Positions 52,888 through 61,386 of a DNA stretch of 64,000 nt are shown piece after piece (within the stretch, counting starts at the first letter, position 1; each line of letters begins with the position of its first letter). Below the pieces are notes generated by a model, which saw only the letters and a list, made by a program, of their open reading frames with translations, ran no database searches and was not told where the DNA came from. The stretch covers positions 124,001 through 188,000 of the forward strand of contig NZ_CP045929.1 of assembly GCF_009664835.1 (NCBI RefSeq), in the 5' to 3' direction. Made by a program: the position numbers and the translations under genes. The stretch is from Allosaccharopolyspora coralli. Its GTDB lineage: Bacteria > Actinomycetota > Actinomycetes > Mycobacteriales > Pseudonocardiaceae.

Positions 52888-54087
52888 ATGGGGTTCGACG
52901 TCGCTGCCGTGCGCGGGCTGTTCCCCGCTCTCGGCGACGGCTGGGTGCACCTGGACGCCCCCGCCGGAATGCAGGTTCCCGAGCAGGTGGCGACCGCGGT
53001 CTCGACCGCGTTGCGCGCGCCCGTTTCGGGCCCCGGTGGGATTTTCCCCGCTTCCCAGCGCGCGGAGGCGATCGTGGACGCGGCCCGCCGCTCGATCGCC
53101 GACCTCGTCGGTGCCGACCCGGCGGGCGTGGTGCTCGGGCCGAGTTCGGCCGTGCTGTTGCAACGCCTCGCCGACGGGCTGGGCGAGGGCTGGATGATCG
53201 GTGACGACGTGGTCGTCTCGCGGCTGGACCACCCCGCCAACATCGCCCCCTGGCAGCGCGCGGCGCAGCGCTCCGGCAGCTCGGTCAAGTTCGCCGAGGT
53301 CGACATCGAGACCTGCGAGCTGCCCGAGTGGCAGTTCCGGGAACTCGTCTCCCCGCGGACCAAGGTCGTGGCCGTCACGGCCGCCTCGGGTGCGGTCGGC
53401 ACGCGCCCGGACGTCCGCAAGATCGCCGACTCCGCCGCCGAGCACGATGCGCTGGTCGTGGTGGACGGCGCGGCCGCCGCTCCGTTCCTGCCGTTGGACA
53501 TGACGACGATGGGTGCCGACGTGGTGGCCCTCAACGCTTCGGCGTGGGGCGGGCCACCGGTCGGGGCATTGGTGTTCCGCGACGTCGGGATGCTCGACCG
53601 GTTGCCGTCGGTCGCGCTGGAACCCGGAGCGCGCGGAGCGGAACGGATGGAGCTCGGCCCGCACGCCTACCCGCTGCTGGCCGGGCTCGTCTCGTCCGTG
53701 GACTACCTCGCCGGGCTCGACGACGCGGCCCTCGGGCCTCGCCGGGAGCGGCTGTTGACCTCGCTCGGCTCCGTGAAGGCGTACCAGGCGGGGCTGCTGG
53801 CGAACCTGACCAACGGTCTGCGCGCGATGCGGCACGTGATGCTGATCGGCGACGCGATGCGGCGGGTGCCGTCGGTGTCGTTCACGGTCGACGGTGTCAA
53901 GGCAGAAGACGCGATCGAGCACCTCTCGGAGCGGGGCGTGTGCGCGTTCGCCGACCCCGGCACCCACGGCGTGTTCGCCGTGCTGGGAGCCGGTGAGGTC
54001 GGGGGAGCGGTGCGCGTCGGCCTCGCCCATTACACCAACGCGAGCGAGGTCGACCAGCTCGTCCGCGCGGTCTCCGAACTCACCTGA
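52888..54087 (+). CDS. Class V aminotransferase-fold protein lacking the PLP lysine
   Basis: A 399-residue protein with the cysteine-desulfurase-like fold: VHLDAPAGMQVPEQV, LDHPANIAPWQRAA, VAVTAASGAVGTRPDVRKIA, VVVDGAAAAPFLPLDM. In the block where active members have SGHK (GADFYxFSGHKxYGP) it reads GADVVALNASAWGGPPVG, so Ala stands in place of the lysine that binds pyridoxal phosphate. Catalysis of the normal kind looks impossible unless another Lys serves. M. tuberculosis Rv3778c is the positional counterpart; I recall a similar substitution there but cannot confirm it. Function unknown. Confidence 0.8.
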   Translation: MGFDVAAVRGLFPALGDGWVHLDAPAGMQVPEQVATAVSTALRAPVSGPGGIFPASQRAEAIVDAARRSIADLVGADPAGVVLGPSSAVLLQRLADGLGEGWMIGDDVVVSRLDHPANIAPWQRAAQRSGSSVKFAEVDIETCELPEWQFRELVSPRTKVVAVTAASGAVGTRPDVRKIADSAAEHDALVVVDGAAAAPFLPLDMTTMGADVVALNASAWGGPPVGALVFRDVGMLDRLPSVALEPGARGAERMELGPHAYPLLAGLVSSVDYLAGLDDAALGPRRERLLTSLGSVKAYQAGLLANLTNGLRAMRHVMLIGDAMRRVPSVSFTVDGVKAEDAIEHLSERGVCAFADPGTHGVFAVLGAGEVGGAVRVGLAHYTNASEVDQLVRAVSELT

Positions 54088-54098
54088 CGCGCGCGGGG

Positions 54099-54140
54099 CG
54101 TGAGTCTTTTTGGTGCCTATAGCCACCAAAAAGGCTCACG
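54099..54140. terminator. Bidirectional terminator repeat, copy T2
   Basis: CGTGAGTCTTTTTGGTG, CTATAG-like loop, and CCACCAAAAAGGCTCACG form a long stem between convergent genes, nearly the same as T1 at 31566-31607. Both strands would present a T-rich run in the stem. Confidence 0.85.
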
Positions 54141-54146
54141 CCGCCG

Positions 54147-55127
54147 TCACTGCACGGGCAGCAGCACCTTGCCGCGCACGCCTCCGGCTTCGAGTAGTTC
54201 GTGCGCGCGGGATGCTTGGGCCATCGGCACGCGCTCGGCGATGATCGGCCGCACCGAGCCGTCCTCCACGAGCGGCCACAGGTGCTCGCGGACGTCGGTG
54301 ACGATCGCGGCCTTGCCGGTCGGTCCGTCGACGGGCCGCCCCCGGAGGCCGAGCACGGACACGGTCAGCCGCTTCACCAGCATCCGGCCCATGTCGAGTT
54401 CGCCCTTGCGGCCGCCCTGCATTCCGATGATCGCCAGGTGCCCGTCGGGGGCGAGCGCGTCCAGGTTCTGGTCGAGGTAGCTCGCCCCCATGTTGTCGAG
54501 GACGACGTCGGCGCCGCCGAGCTCCTTCGCCGCCGCGACGAAGTCTCCGTCGCGGTAGCTCACCGCCACGTCCGCTCCCAGGTCGCGGCAGAGTTGCAGG
54601 TTCTCCTCCGAACCGGCGGTCGCGACCACCCGCGCGCCGAGCGCCTTGCCGATCTGGATGGCGCAGGTGCCGATACCGCCGGAACCACCGTGCACCACCA
54701 GCACCTGGTCCCGGCGCAGACCGGCCCTCATCACGACGTTCGACCACACGGTGCACGCGACTTCGGGCAGCGACCCCGCGTCCACGAGATCCACACCGTG
54801 CGGCGCGGGCAGCAACTGCCCGGCCGGGACCGTGACCCGTTGCGCGTAGCCACCGCCTGCGAGCAGCGCGCAGACGCGGTCACCGACAGTCCACCCTGTA
54901 ACATCCTCGCCGAGGCCGGCGATAATTCCGGCGCATTCGAGCCCGAGAATCTCGCTCGCACCTTTCGGCGGCGGGTAGGCGCCGACGCGTTGCACGAGAT
55001 CGGCACGGTTCACGCTCGACGAGACGACGTCGACGAGAACCTCACCGGGACCCGGCTCCGGGTCGGTGATCTCTTTCCATTCCAGCATTTCCGGGCCACC
55101 GGGCTCGCGGATCGTGATCGCGTACAT
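54147..55127 (-). CDS. Zinc-independent quinone oxidoreductase (MDR superfamily)
   Basis: A 326-residue NADPH-dependent oxidoreductase of the medium-chain family, PIG3/Qor type. The N-terminal GroES-like domain (SSSVNRADLVQRVGAYPPPKG) lacks the Cys/His zinc ligands of alcohol dehydrogenases; the Rossmann domain has LVVHGGSGGIGTCAIQIGKA. The sequence SSVNRADLxQRxGxYPPPxG is characteristic of the subgroup. M. tuberculosis Rv3777 is the counterpart. ATG 55127; the upstream open frame is not coding. Substrate unknown, probably a small quinone or enone. Confidence 0.9.
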   Translation of the reverse strand: MYAITIREPGGPEMLEWKEITDPEPGPGEVLVDVVSSSVNRADLVQRVGAYPPPKGASEILGLECAGIIAGLGEDVTGWTVGDRVCALLAGGGYAQRVTVPAGQLLPAPHGVDLVDAGSLPEVACTVWSNVVMRAGLRRDQVLVVHGGSGGIGTCAIQIGKALGARVVATAGSEENLQLCRDLGADVAVSYRDGDFVAAAKELGGADVVLDNMGASYLDQNLDALAPDGHLAIIGMQGGRKGELDMGRMLVKRLTVSVLGLRGRPVDGPTGKAAIVTDVREHLWPLVEDGSVRPIIAERVPMAQASRAHELLEAGGVRGKVLLPVQ

Positions 55128-55349
55128 GACCACGACCGTAGTCACGTGCGGCGGCTCCGACCCGCCGGGGCGGGTTTCCCTGACCGCCCTGTACTCTCCG
55201 TGATCGCGGGAAAGGCGAGAAAATTCGATTCCCCGACAATGGTTTTCGTCGCAATGTTTCGTCTTCTTTTCTTTTGTGGCGAACTCTTGACTTTCCTGGT
55301 GTCGCGTTCCAAAGCTGTGTCGACCCATCCACATCCCTCGGGGAGCACC

Positions 55350-56906
55350 ATGAACTTGCGAACTCTCCTGCCCGGACGGAAAGCCGCGGCGATCGTCGCG
55401 GCCTGTGCGGCCACCGCCGCCACCCTCGCGGTCGCCCCCGCCACCGCGGCGCCGATGCACAAAGACCTCGGCGAGACGATCAACGGCAACGCGGTCAACC
55501 GGCACCTGATCGCGCTACAGCGCATCGCCGACCAGAACGGCGGGAACCGTGCCACCGGCCTGCCCGGCTACGACGCGAGCGTGGAGTACGTCGCGGGCAA
55601 GCTGCGCAACGCGGGATTCGACGTGACGACGCCGACGTTCGACTACACGGCCTGGTACCTCGACGCGTTCGCGCTGCATGTGGACGGCGCCCCCGTCGAG
55701 GGCGATGCCCTGGAGTACTCGACGTCGACGCCGGAAGGCGGGCTGACCGCGCCGCTGGCCGTCGTCCCCCCCGACTCGACACCGGGCTGCGAGGCCTCCG
55801 ACTACGACGGGCTCGACGTGACCGGCCAGGTGGCGCTGATCCAGCGTGGTGAGTGCGCGTTCGCCGACAAGCAGCGCATCGCTTCCGAACAGGGAGCCTC
55901 CGCGGCGATCATCTACAACAACGTCGAAGGCCCGCTCAACGGCACCCTGGGTGGCGCCGAGGACGCGGTGATCCCCACCGCCGGTGTCTCGCAGGCCGTC
56001 GGCGAGGACCTCGCCGGTAAGCCGGGCGCCGAGGTGCACCTCGACGTGCAGGCCCGCACCGAGGAAGTCACCGCCCGCAACGTCGTCGCCCAGACCCGCA
56101 CGGGTCGCGCGGACAACGTCGTGATGGCCGGAGCGCACCTCGACAGCGTCGCCGACGGCGCGGGCATCAACGACAACGGAACCGGCACCGCAGGCCTGTT
56201 GGAGACGGCGCTGAAAATGGGCAGCACGCCGGACGCGAACAACGCGGTGCGGTTCGCCTTCTGGGGCGCCGAGGAGTCCGGCCTGATCGGCTCGACGAAG
56301 TACGTGCAGGGCCTGAACTTCGAGCAGCAGCTCGACATCGCCATGTATCTCAACTTCGACATGATCGGCTCGCCGAACGCCGGGTACTTCGCCTACGACG
56401 GCGACGACTCCGACGGTGAGGGCGCCGGCCCCGGCCCGTTCGGTTCCGCGCAGATCGAGAAGGACCTCGTCGAGGCGCTGAGCAGCACCGGCGTCGAGGT
56501 CGAGGGCACGGACTTCAACGGTCGCTCGGACTACAGCGAGTTCATCAACGTCGGCATCCCGGCCGGTGGGCTGTTCACCGGCGCCGAGGGCGTCAAGACC
56601 GAGGAGCAGGCCGCGAAGTGGGGCGGTGTCGCGGGTGAGTCCTACGACCCGAACTACCACACCCCGCAGGACGATCTCGGCAACGTCGACCGTCTCGCGC
56701 TGGAGCGCAACACCAAGACGATCGCCTCAGTGACGCAGCTGTACTCGCAGAGCACCGAAGAGGTCAACGGCATGACCCGCGCCGAGCGCGCGCAGGTCCG
56801 CCAGCAGCAGGCGGCGTTCGCCGCGCAGAGTCTCGCCGGTGCGGGCGCCAGCCACGCCGACGAGTCGTCTTCGGCGATGCACGACCACACGCCGGACCGC
56901 GCCTGA
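55350..56906 (+). CDS. Secreted M28-family zinc aminopeptidase
   Basis: A 518-residue exported peptidase. Signal peptide at residues 1-34 (ending PATAAP); a PA domain is inserted at about residues 120-240 (GQVALIQRGECAFADK, ASAAIIYNN); the M28 catalytic core follows. Both zinc ions' ligands are visible: His and Asp in AGAHLDSV and GINDNGTG, Glu-Glu in WGAEESGLIGS, Asp in NFDMIGSPN and His in YHTPQDD. The acidic Gly-rich segment GDDSDGEGAGPGPFGS may bind calcium, as in Streptomyces griseus aminopeptidase. The last 60 residues are a low-complexity tail. Upstream, 55128-55349 is a relatively A/T-rich promoter region without a gene. Confidence 0.93.
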   Translation: MNLRTLLPGRKAAAIVAACAATAATLAVAPATAAPMHKDLGETINGNAVNRHLIALQRIADQNGGNRATGLPGYDASVEYVAGKLRNAGFDVTTPTFDYTAWYLDAFALHVDGAPVEGDALEYSTSTPEGGLTAPLAVVPPDSTPGCEASDYDGLDVTGQVALIQRGECAFADKQRIASEQGASAAIIYNNVEGPLNGTLGGAEDAVIPTAGVSQAVGEDLAGKPGAEVHLDVQARTEEVTARNVVAQTRTGRADNVVMAGAHLDSVADGAGINDNGTGTAGLLETALKMGSTPDANNAVRFAFWGAEESGLIGSTKYVQGLNFEQQLDIAMYLNFDMIGSPNAGYFAYDGDDSDGEGAGPGPFGSAQIEKDLVEALSSTGVEVEGTDFNGRSDYSEFINVGIPAGGLFTGAEGVKTEEQAAKWGGVAGESYDPNYHTPQDDLGNVDRLALERNTKTIASVTQLYSQSTEEVNGMTRAERAQVRQQQAAFAAQSLAGAGASHADESSSAMHDHTPDRA

Positions 56907-56920
56907 CGCCTGAAACACCG

Positions 56921-56956
56921 CGACCGCCGCGCCGTGCCCGCACGGTGCGGCGGTCG
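56921..56956 (+). terminator. Terminator of the M28 peptidase gene
   Basis: CGACCGCCGC-GCCGTG-CCCG-CACGGT-GCGGCGGTCG is a near-perfect long stem 14 bases after the stop codon. Confidence 0.8.
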
Positions 56957-56965
56957 TCCGGTTCC

Positions 56966-57284
56966 CTCAGCTTGTGTTTTAACCTCCTCGGTCCTTCGCT
57001 GGTCACGGGGACCGCTGCCACCATGGCCGTTCTCGCGATACCCGAGTTGATCTTTTAGCTGGTCAGGCCCGGCGTCTTCCGATGAACCCAGGCAGTGCCA
57101 ACACTGGAGAGGGCTGGGCACCCCGGAGGGAGGTTTTGAAACACCGGCAGGACAGCGGCCCCTGCGGCCGGTGCATCAAAACTCCATACGTTCACGCTTG
57201 GTGATCAGAGCAGGTCTTCTTGCCTGCATCATCCACACCAAGATCACAACAAGTGACGATCAAGAGGTTAAATCACAAGCTCAG
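56966..57284. repeat. Nested inverted-repeat element, possibly a small non-autonomous mobile element
   Basis: The ends AGCTTGTGTTTTAACCTC (56969-56986) and the complement of AGCTTGTGATTTAACCTC (57265-57282) match at 17 of 18 bases and point inward, about 280 bases apart. Inside lies a second inverted repeat with 19-base arms at 57130-57148 and 57166-57184 (GAGGTTTTGAAACACCGGC against a near-complement). No reading frame inside looks coding. With repeat B4 it makes up the 588-base gap between the peptidase and the toxin gene. Confidence 0.55.
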
Positions 57285-57500
57285 AAGGCGTTTTGGAACT
57301 TGGGTGGGTGGTCCGGTACCGCCGCCCCAGTTCGTGCCTCGCGGCGTTGGGGTCCTCTTGAGTACCAGGAAGTACGCGGCGAGAACCCCTGCCTTGCGAG
57401 GCACGAACTGGAACGCCGGAGCTCCTCACCCCGTCGAGGCTGAGCACGTATGACCGTGCCCTACGGGCACAAAAGCCAGTTCTCAAATGCTCCCTCAGAG
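57281..57500. repeat. Repeat family B, copy B4 (long form)
   Basis: The longest copy of the family. It has the usual ends (TCAGAAGGCGTTTTGGAAC at the left; the right end runs through GTGCCCTACGGGCAC to CTCAGAG) plus an extra inner palindrome with arms AGTTCGTGCCTCGC and GCGAGGCACGAACT around 57330-57408. The right end covers the TGA stop codon of the toxin gene (57495-57497). Confidence 0.78.
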
Positions 57501-57836
57501 ATCGAGGGTGAGGCGCAGGCCCTGATCGACTTCGCGCATAAGGGACAGTGGCAGGATGCCCACCCACTCTCGTAGCTCGTCCTTGTCGAGTGTGACCAGC
57601 GCGGTGACGTTCACGACCGAGTCTCGAGGCAACCCAGTGGCTCGCGACGGAAGAAACACGGTGCCGGGCTTGAGTGCAAGATCGGTGTGTGACGTGATCA
57701 CTGCGGCGAGTGCGGTGGAGAGGCGGCTCGCGTTGAGGCCGTCCGACTGAACGATGAGCACCGGGCGGTGCTGTGCCGGCCTACTTCCCTGCGGAGCGCC
57801 GAGATCGGACCAGTAGATGTTTGCCCGTTCGATCAC
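57495..57836 (-). CDS. MazF/PemK-family toxin
   Basis: A 113-residue toxin: RANIYWSDLGAPQGSRPAQH with the conserved catalytic region, RPVLIVQSDGLNASRLSTAL, and PGTVFLPSRATGLPRDSVVN are the PemK/MazF pattern, of the longer Kid/PemK type. GTG 57836 overlaps the stop of the antitoxin frame (GTGA). The antitoxin upstream is broken, so a working toxin would be unprotected unless the antitoxin is restored by slippage or supplied elsewhere. Confidence 0.85.
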   Translation of the reverse strand: MIERANIYWSDLGAPQGSRPAQHRPVLIVQSDGLNASRLSTALAAVITSHTDLALKPGTVFLPSRATGLPRDSVVNVTALVTLDKDELREWVGILPLSLMREVDQGLRLTLDL

Positions 57837-58084
57837 CAGTCGTCGTCCATGGCTAGCAGCGTGCGGTGGCCCGCCCTGACAGCGTCCGTTGTCGAGCTGT
57901 CCGCCCCCTCGAGAGAGTCGAGCGCGAGGTTCATCTGGCGGGTAAGAGACTCCGTGTCGAGCTTGTCGAGGTAATGCTCAGCGGCACGAGCGAAAAAACT
58001 CCGATCGGCTCATGCCCAGATCGTTTGCGCGATGAGACGCCCGTTCGAACGTCTCGTCAGGGAGGGAGATCGCGGTCTTATAAC
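57833..58084 (-). pseudogene. Frameshifted antitoxin of the MazEF-like pair
   Basis: On the minus strand the sequence reads KTAISLPDETFERASHRAND, then LGMSRSEFF, a ribbon-helix-helix antitoxin. At a run of six T (complement of 57993-57998) the frame breaks; with five T it would continue ARAAEHYLDKLDTESLTRQM and run on to LLAMDDDW, whose stop overlaps the toxin start. I also find no normal start codon in frame just before KTAIS. This is a true pseudogene, a sequencing error in the homopolymer, or a slippage site. Confidence 0.65.
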
Positions 58085-58202
58085 TTAGTATGACTGGGTC
58101 CGACGCTGCCGGACGGCGACTTCTCGCCAACGTGACGCCCGCTGTTCACGTTCGGCTGCCAGACTTCCTCCCGACGGTCGAGGCGTGAGGCAGGAGACGG
58201 GG

Positions 58203-59408
58203 ATGCACAGCAAGCGCACGACCAGCACTCGCGGCGTGGTTCTCGTCGCCGCAGCAGCTCTCACCGGGACGGCGGTGCTCGTCGAGCCCGCCCAAGCGCA
58301 ACCCGAGCCGGTGCGGTTCGCGACGTTCAACGCCTCGCTCAACCGTGACGCCGAGGGTGAGCTGCTCGCCGACCTGTCCACACCGGACGACGAACAAGCC
58401 CGCGACGTCGCCGAGGTCGTGCAGCGCACCCGCCCGGATGTGGTGCTGCTCAACGAGTTCGACCATGTCGAAGGCGGCGCTGCCGTCGAGGCGTTTCAGC
58501 GCAACTACCTCGCTCGCGGCCAGAACGGCGCCGAGGCGATCGACTACCCGTACAGCTACACCGCGCCGGTGAACACCGGGGTACCGTCCGGAATGGACCT
58601 CGACAACGACGGCGCGGTCGGCGGCCCGGGCGACGCCTTCGGCTTCGGTGAGTTCCCCGGCCAGTACGGCATGGTGGTGCTGTCGAAGCACCCGATCGAC
58701 CGCGACGAGGTGCGCACCTTCCAGAACTTCCGCTGGGCCGACATTCCGGGCGCGCGGCTGCCGGACGACCCGGCGACCCCGGAACCCGCCGACTGGTACA
58801 GCCCGGAGGAACTCGAGACGCTGCGCCTGTCCTCGAAGTCCCACTGGGACCTGCCGATCGACGTCGACGGCCGCACGGTGCACCTGCTCGCCTCCCACCC
58901 CACGCCGCCGAGCTTCGACGGCGAGGAAGACCGCAACGGACACCGCAACCACGACGAGATCCGGTTCTGGGCCGACTACGTCCATCCGGCACGCGGCGAC
59001 TACGTCTACGACGACGCCGGACGCACCGGCGGCCTCGGCCCGGGCGCCCGTTTCGTCATCGCAGGGGACCAGAACGCCGACCCGTTCGACGGCGACAGCC
59101 TCGACGCGGCGGCGAACCAGCTCGTGCGCGCGCACCGCGTCGTCGACCCCAAACCGGGAAGCGAAGGCGCCGTCGAGGCGAGCGAAACGCAAGGTGGCGC
59201 CAACGACGAGCACCGCGGGCGGGCGGAGCTCGACACCGCCGACTTCTCCGACGACGAACCCGGCAACCTCCGCGTCGACTACGTGCTGCCGTCACTGCCG
59301 TTGATTCCACGCGACGCCGGGGTGTTCTGGCCGACCGCCGACGACCCGCTGGCGCGGTTGAACGGCGCCTCGGACCACCACCTCGTCTGGGTGGATCTTC
59401 GTGTTTAG
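58203..59408 (+). CDS. Secreted endonuclease/exonuclease/phosphatase-fold protein
   Basis: A 401-residue exported protein of the DNase I-like (EEP) superfamily. Signal peptide at residues 1-32, ending PAQAQ. Active-site blocks are present: FATFNASLNRD (Asn), DVVLLNEFDH (Glu), LASHPTPPSFDG (His), FVIAGDQNADPFD (Asp and Asn), LRVDYVLPS (Asp) and GASDHHLVWVD (Asp and His). It is probably an extracellular nuclease or phosphodiesterase. ATG 58203 has GGAGACGGG upstream; GTG 58185 is an alternative. Similar secreted proteins also carry calcium-binding Asp runs, as here in MDLDNDGAVGGPGD. Confidence 0.9.
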   Translation: MHSKRTTSTRGVVLVAAAALTGTAVLVEPAQAQPEPVRFATFNASLNRDAEGELLADLSTPDDEQARDVAEVVQRTRPDVVLLNEFDHVEGGAAVEAFQRNYLARGQNGAEAIDYPYSYTAPVNTGVPSGMDLDNDGAVGGPGDAFGFGEFPGQYGMVVLSKHPIDRDEVRTFQNFRWADIPGARLPDDPATPEPADWYSPEELETLRLSSKSHWDLPIDVDGRTVHLLASHPTPPSFDGEEDRNGHRNHDEIRFWADYVHPARGDYVYDDAGRTGGLGPGARFVIAGDQNADPFDGDSLDAAANQLVRAHRVVDPKPGSEGAVEASETQGGANDEHRGRAELDTADFSDDEPGNLRVDYVLPSLPLIPRDAGVFWPTADDPLARLNGASDHHLVWVDLRV

Positions 59409-59514
59409 AGGGGGTGCGGGTTGATCTGCGTGGGTGCTTCCGTGGCAGAACCCGCGGGTGGTCGGGCTGCGTACGTGTTTGCCGCTCAGCGGCAACCCGC
59501 ACACCGTCTCCTTA
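59407..59514. repeat. Repeat family A, copy A4 (empty, without nested palindrome)
   Basis: An outer family A element with inward ends GGGGTGCGGGTTG and CAACCCGCACACC. At the place where copies A2 and A3 carry the nested module it simply reads TGGCAGAACCCGCGGGTGG. It lies between convergent genes and overlaps their stop codons (59406-59408 and 59512-59514), so it may act as terminator for both. Confidence 0.82.
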
Positions 59515-60282
59515 ATCCAAGGCGCGGCGGAGGAAGAAGCGGATCCCGAGCGCGCCGAACACTAGGCACGCCGCCAGGAGCGCGAGGACACACACCCACG
59601 GCGGCATGTGTGGCACGTCGGGCAGTAACGCTCCCCGCATGCCCTCGCTGGCGTAGGTCAGCGGGTTGAACGCGCAGACGACCTGGAACCAGCGGAGCTC
59701 GTCGAGTTCGACCCACGGGAACTGGCTCGCCCCGGTGAAGATCAGCGGTGCGAGGATCACCGCGAACATGATGTTGATCCGACGCGGCGGCACGGCCGCA
59801 CCGACCGTGAGACCGACCGCGCCCCCGGCCAGCGAGCCGAGAACCAGGCACAGGACGGCGAACGGCAGGCCCGCGTAGTCCCAGGCGATCTGTCCGAACA
59901 TGAGGATGCCGATCGGGATCATCAACAGCGCCGCGAACAGCCCCCGCATCGCGCCGAAGAGCATCTTCTCGATCGCGACGCCGCTGATCGGCAGTGGAGC
60001 CAACAGCCGGTCCTCGATCTCCTTCGAGTACGAGAAGTCCAGCACCAGGGGGAACGACGTGTTCTGCAGTGCCACCACGAACGCGTTGAGGGCGATCATG
60101 CCGGGCAGCAGGATCTGCTCGTAGCCGGGCTGGGTGTAGCCGAGTTGGCCGAGGACCTTGCCGAAGATGAACAGCAACGCCACCGGCTGCACGAGGACCT
60201 GCGCGAGGAAGCTCGGCAGTTCCCGCCCCGTCACGAACAGGTCCCGGCCGAGGACCGCGACGAACGCACGTCCGGAACTCAC
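59512..60282 (-). CDS. ABC-2 type permease of a drug-exporter-like system
   Basis: A 256-residue permease with six hydrophobic helices, of the DrrB/NodJ group: ELPSFLAQVLVQPVALLFIF at the start, FSYSKEIEDRLLAPLPISGV (the conserved cytoplasmic loop) and FNPLTYASEGMRGALLPDVP before the last helix. It works with the ATPase encoded just upstream; GTG 60282 overlaps the ATPase stop (GTGA). The substrate could be a drug, lipid or glycolipid; a MarR gene nearby suggests induction by small molecules. Confidence 0.9.
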   Translation of the reverse strand: MSSGRAFVAVLGRDLFVTGRELPSFLAQVLVQPVALLFIFGKVLGQLGYTQPGYEQILLPGMIALNAFVVALQNTSFPLVLDFSYSKEIEDRLLAPLPISGVAIEKMLFGAMRGLFAALLMIPIGILMFGQIAWDYAGLPFAVLCLVLGSLAGGAVGLTVGAAVPPRRINIMFAVILAPLIFTGASQFPWVELDELRWFQVVCAFNPLTYASEGMRGALLPDVPHMPPWVCVLALLAACLVFGALGIRFFLRRALD

Positions 60283-61250
60283 CGCAGGTCCCTCCCTGTG
60301 AGGTCGATGAACACGTCCTCCAGCGTCGCCGACCCGAGCGTCAGCCCCGCCACGTCGACGTGGTGTTCGTGCAGCAGTTGCGCCACCGGGCCGAGCAGAC
60401 CCGCGGGCTCGCCGGTCACGTACAGCCGGACGTGCTGCTCGCTCGCCGTGTCGGAACCGACGTGCTCGGCGCGTTCCACCCCCGCCACAGTGGACAACAG
60501 CTTTACGAGTTCGCTCATGGAGCTGCCGTTCGGCCGTACCGACGCGTCCACGGTTCCCGACCCCGGCAGCGACTTGATGAGCGCGGCGGGCGTGTCGAGC
60601 GCGAGCAGCGTGCCGTGGTCGACGACGCCGACCCGGTCGGAAAGTTTCTCCGCCTCGTCCATGTCGTGCGTGGTGAGCAGCACGGTGACACCTTCGGCGC
60701 GCAGATCGTTGACGCGGTCGTGCACGAACAACCTCGCCTGCGGGTCGAGGCCGGTCGAGGGTTCGTCGAGGAACAGGACCTCCGGGCGATGGATGAGCGC
60801 GCGGGCGATCATCACCCGCTGCGACTGGCCGCCGGAGAGGTCGTCGACCCGCGCGGTCGCCTTGTCACCGAGGCCCATCCGATCGAGCAGCTCCTCGGCG
60901 AGCCTGCGCCGTTCACGTCGCGGGACACCGTGGTACGAGGCGTGGAACTGGAGGTTCTGCCGCACGTTCAACGACCTGTCGAGGTTGACGTGCTGCGGCA
61001 CCACCGCCACCTTGCCCCGCGCGGCGACCGGATTCCTCGCCACGTCCACCCCGGCGACCCTTGCCTGACCGCCGGTCAACAGCACCCGCGTGGTGAGGAT
61101 GCCGACGGTGGTGGTCTTGCCCGCGCCGTTCGGACCGAGCAGGCCGAACACCTCGCCCGGATGCACGGTGAAACTCAGCCCGTCGACGGCGTTGGTGCGG
61201 CTCTTCGGGTATCGCTTGACGAGGTCGATCACGTCCACCGCATTGGTCAC
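60279..61250 (-). CDS. ABC transporter ATPase, DrrA-like
   Basis: A 323-residue ATPase: Walker A GLLGPNGAGKTTTVG, signature DLSGGQSQRVMIARAL, Walker B VLFLDEPSTGLDP, His loop TTHDMDEAEKL, and the C-terminal extension with LEDVFIDLTGRDLR typical of DrrA/CcmA-type multidrug ATPases. Start GTG 61250. It is divergent from the MarR gene across 136 bases, the usual layout for a regulator that controls its exporter. Confidence 0.92.
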   Translation of the reverse strand: MTNAVDVIDLVKRYPKSRTNAVDGLSFTVHPGEVFGLLGPNGAGKTTTVGILTTRVLLTGGQARVAGVDVARNPVAARGKVAVVPQHVNLDRSLNVRQNLQFHASYHGVPRRERRRLAEELLDRMGLGDKATARVDDLSGGQSQRVMIARALIHRPEVLFLDEPSTGLDPQARLFVHDRVNDLRAEGVTVLLTTHDMDEAEKLSDRVGVVDHGTLLALDTPAALIKSLPGSGTVDASVRPNGSSMSELVKLLSTVAGVERAEHVGSDTASEQHVRLYVTGEPAGLLGPVAQLLHEHHVDVAGLTLGSATLEDVFIDLTGRDLR

Positions 61251-61374
61251 CCGGCGCCCCCTCCGTGTCTGTGGTCCCCCCCGCCCGATGCTACTGAGAG
61301 GTCCCGACAGGCAAGACCGAATTTCACCGCACGGCGCTTCGGGCGGGTTCTCCCCACTGCGGGCATCGTCCCGC

Positions 61375-61380
61375 TAACCT
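61375..61380 (+). promoter_or_regulatory. -10 element of the MarR gene, leaderless type
   Basis: TAACCT ends 6 bases before GTG 61387 with no ribosome binding site between. Confidence 0.5.
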
Positions 61381-61386
61381 GGCGGG

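Noticed and set aside
56654-57121. Minus-strand open frame over the end of the peptidase gene and the inverted-repeat element, considered as a transposase fragment
   Set aside because: It overlaps a real gene, contains a hairpin terminator, and shows no DDE motif or family similarity.
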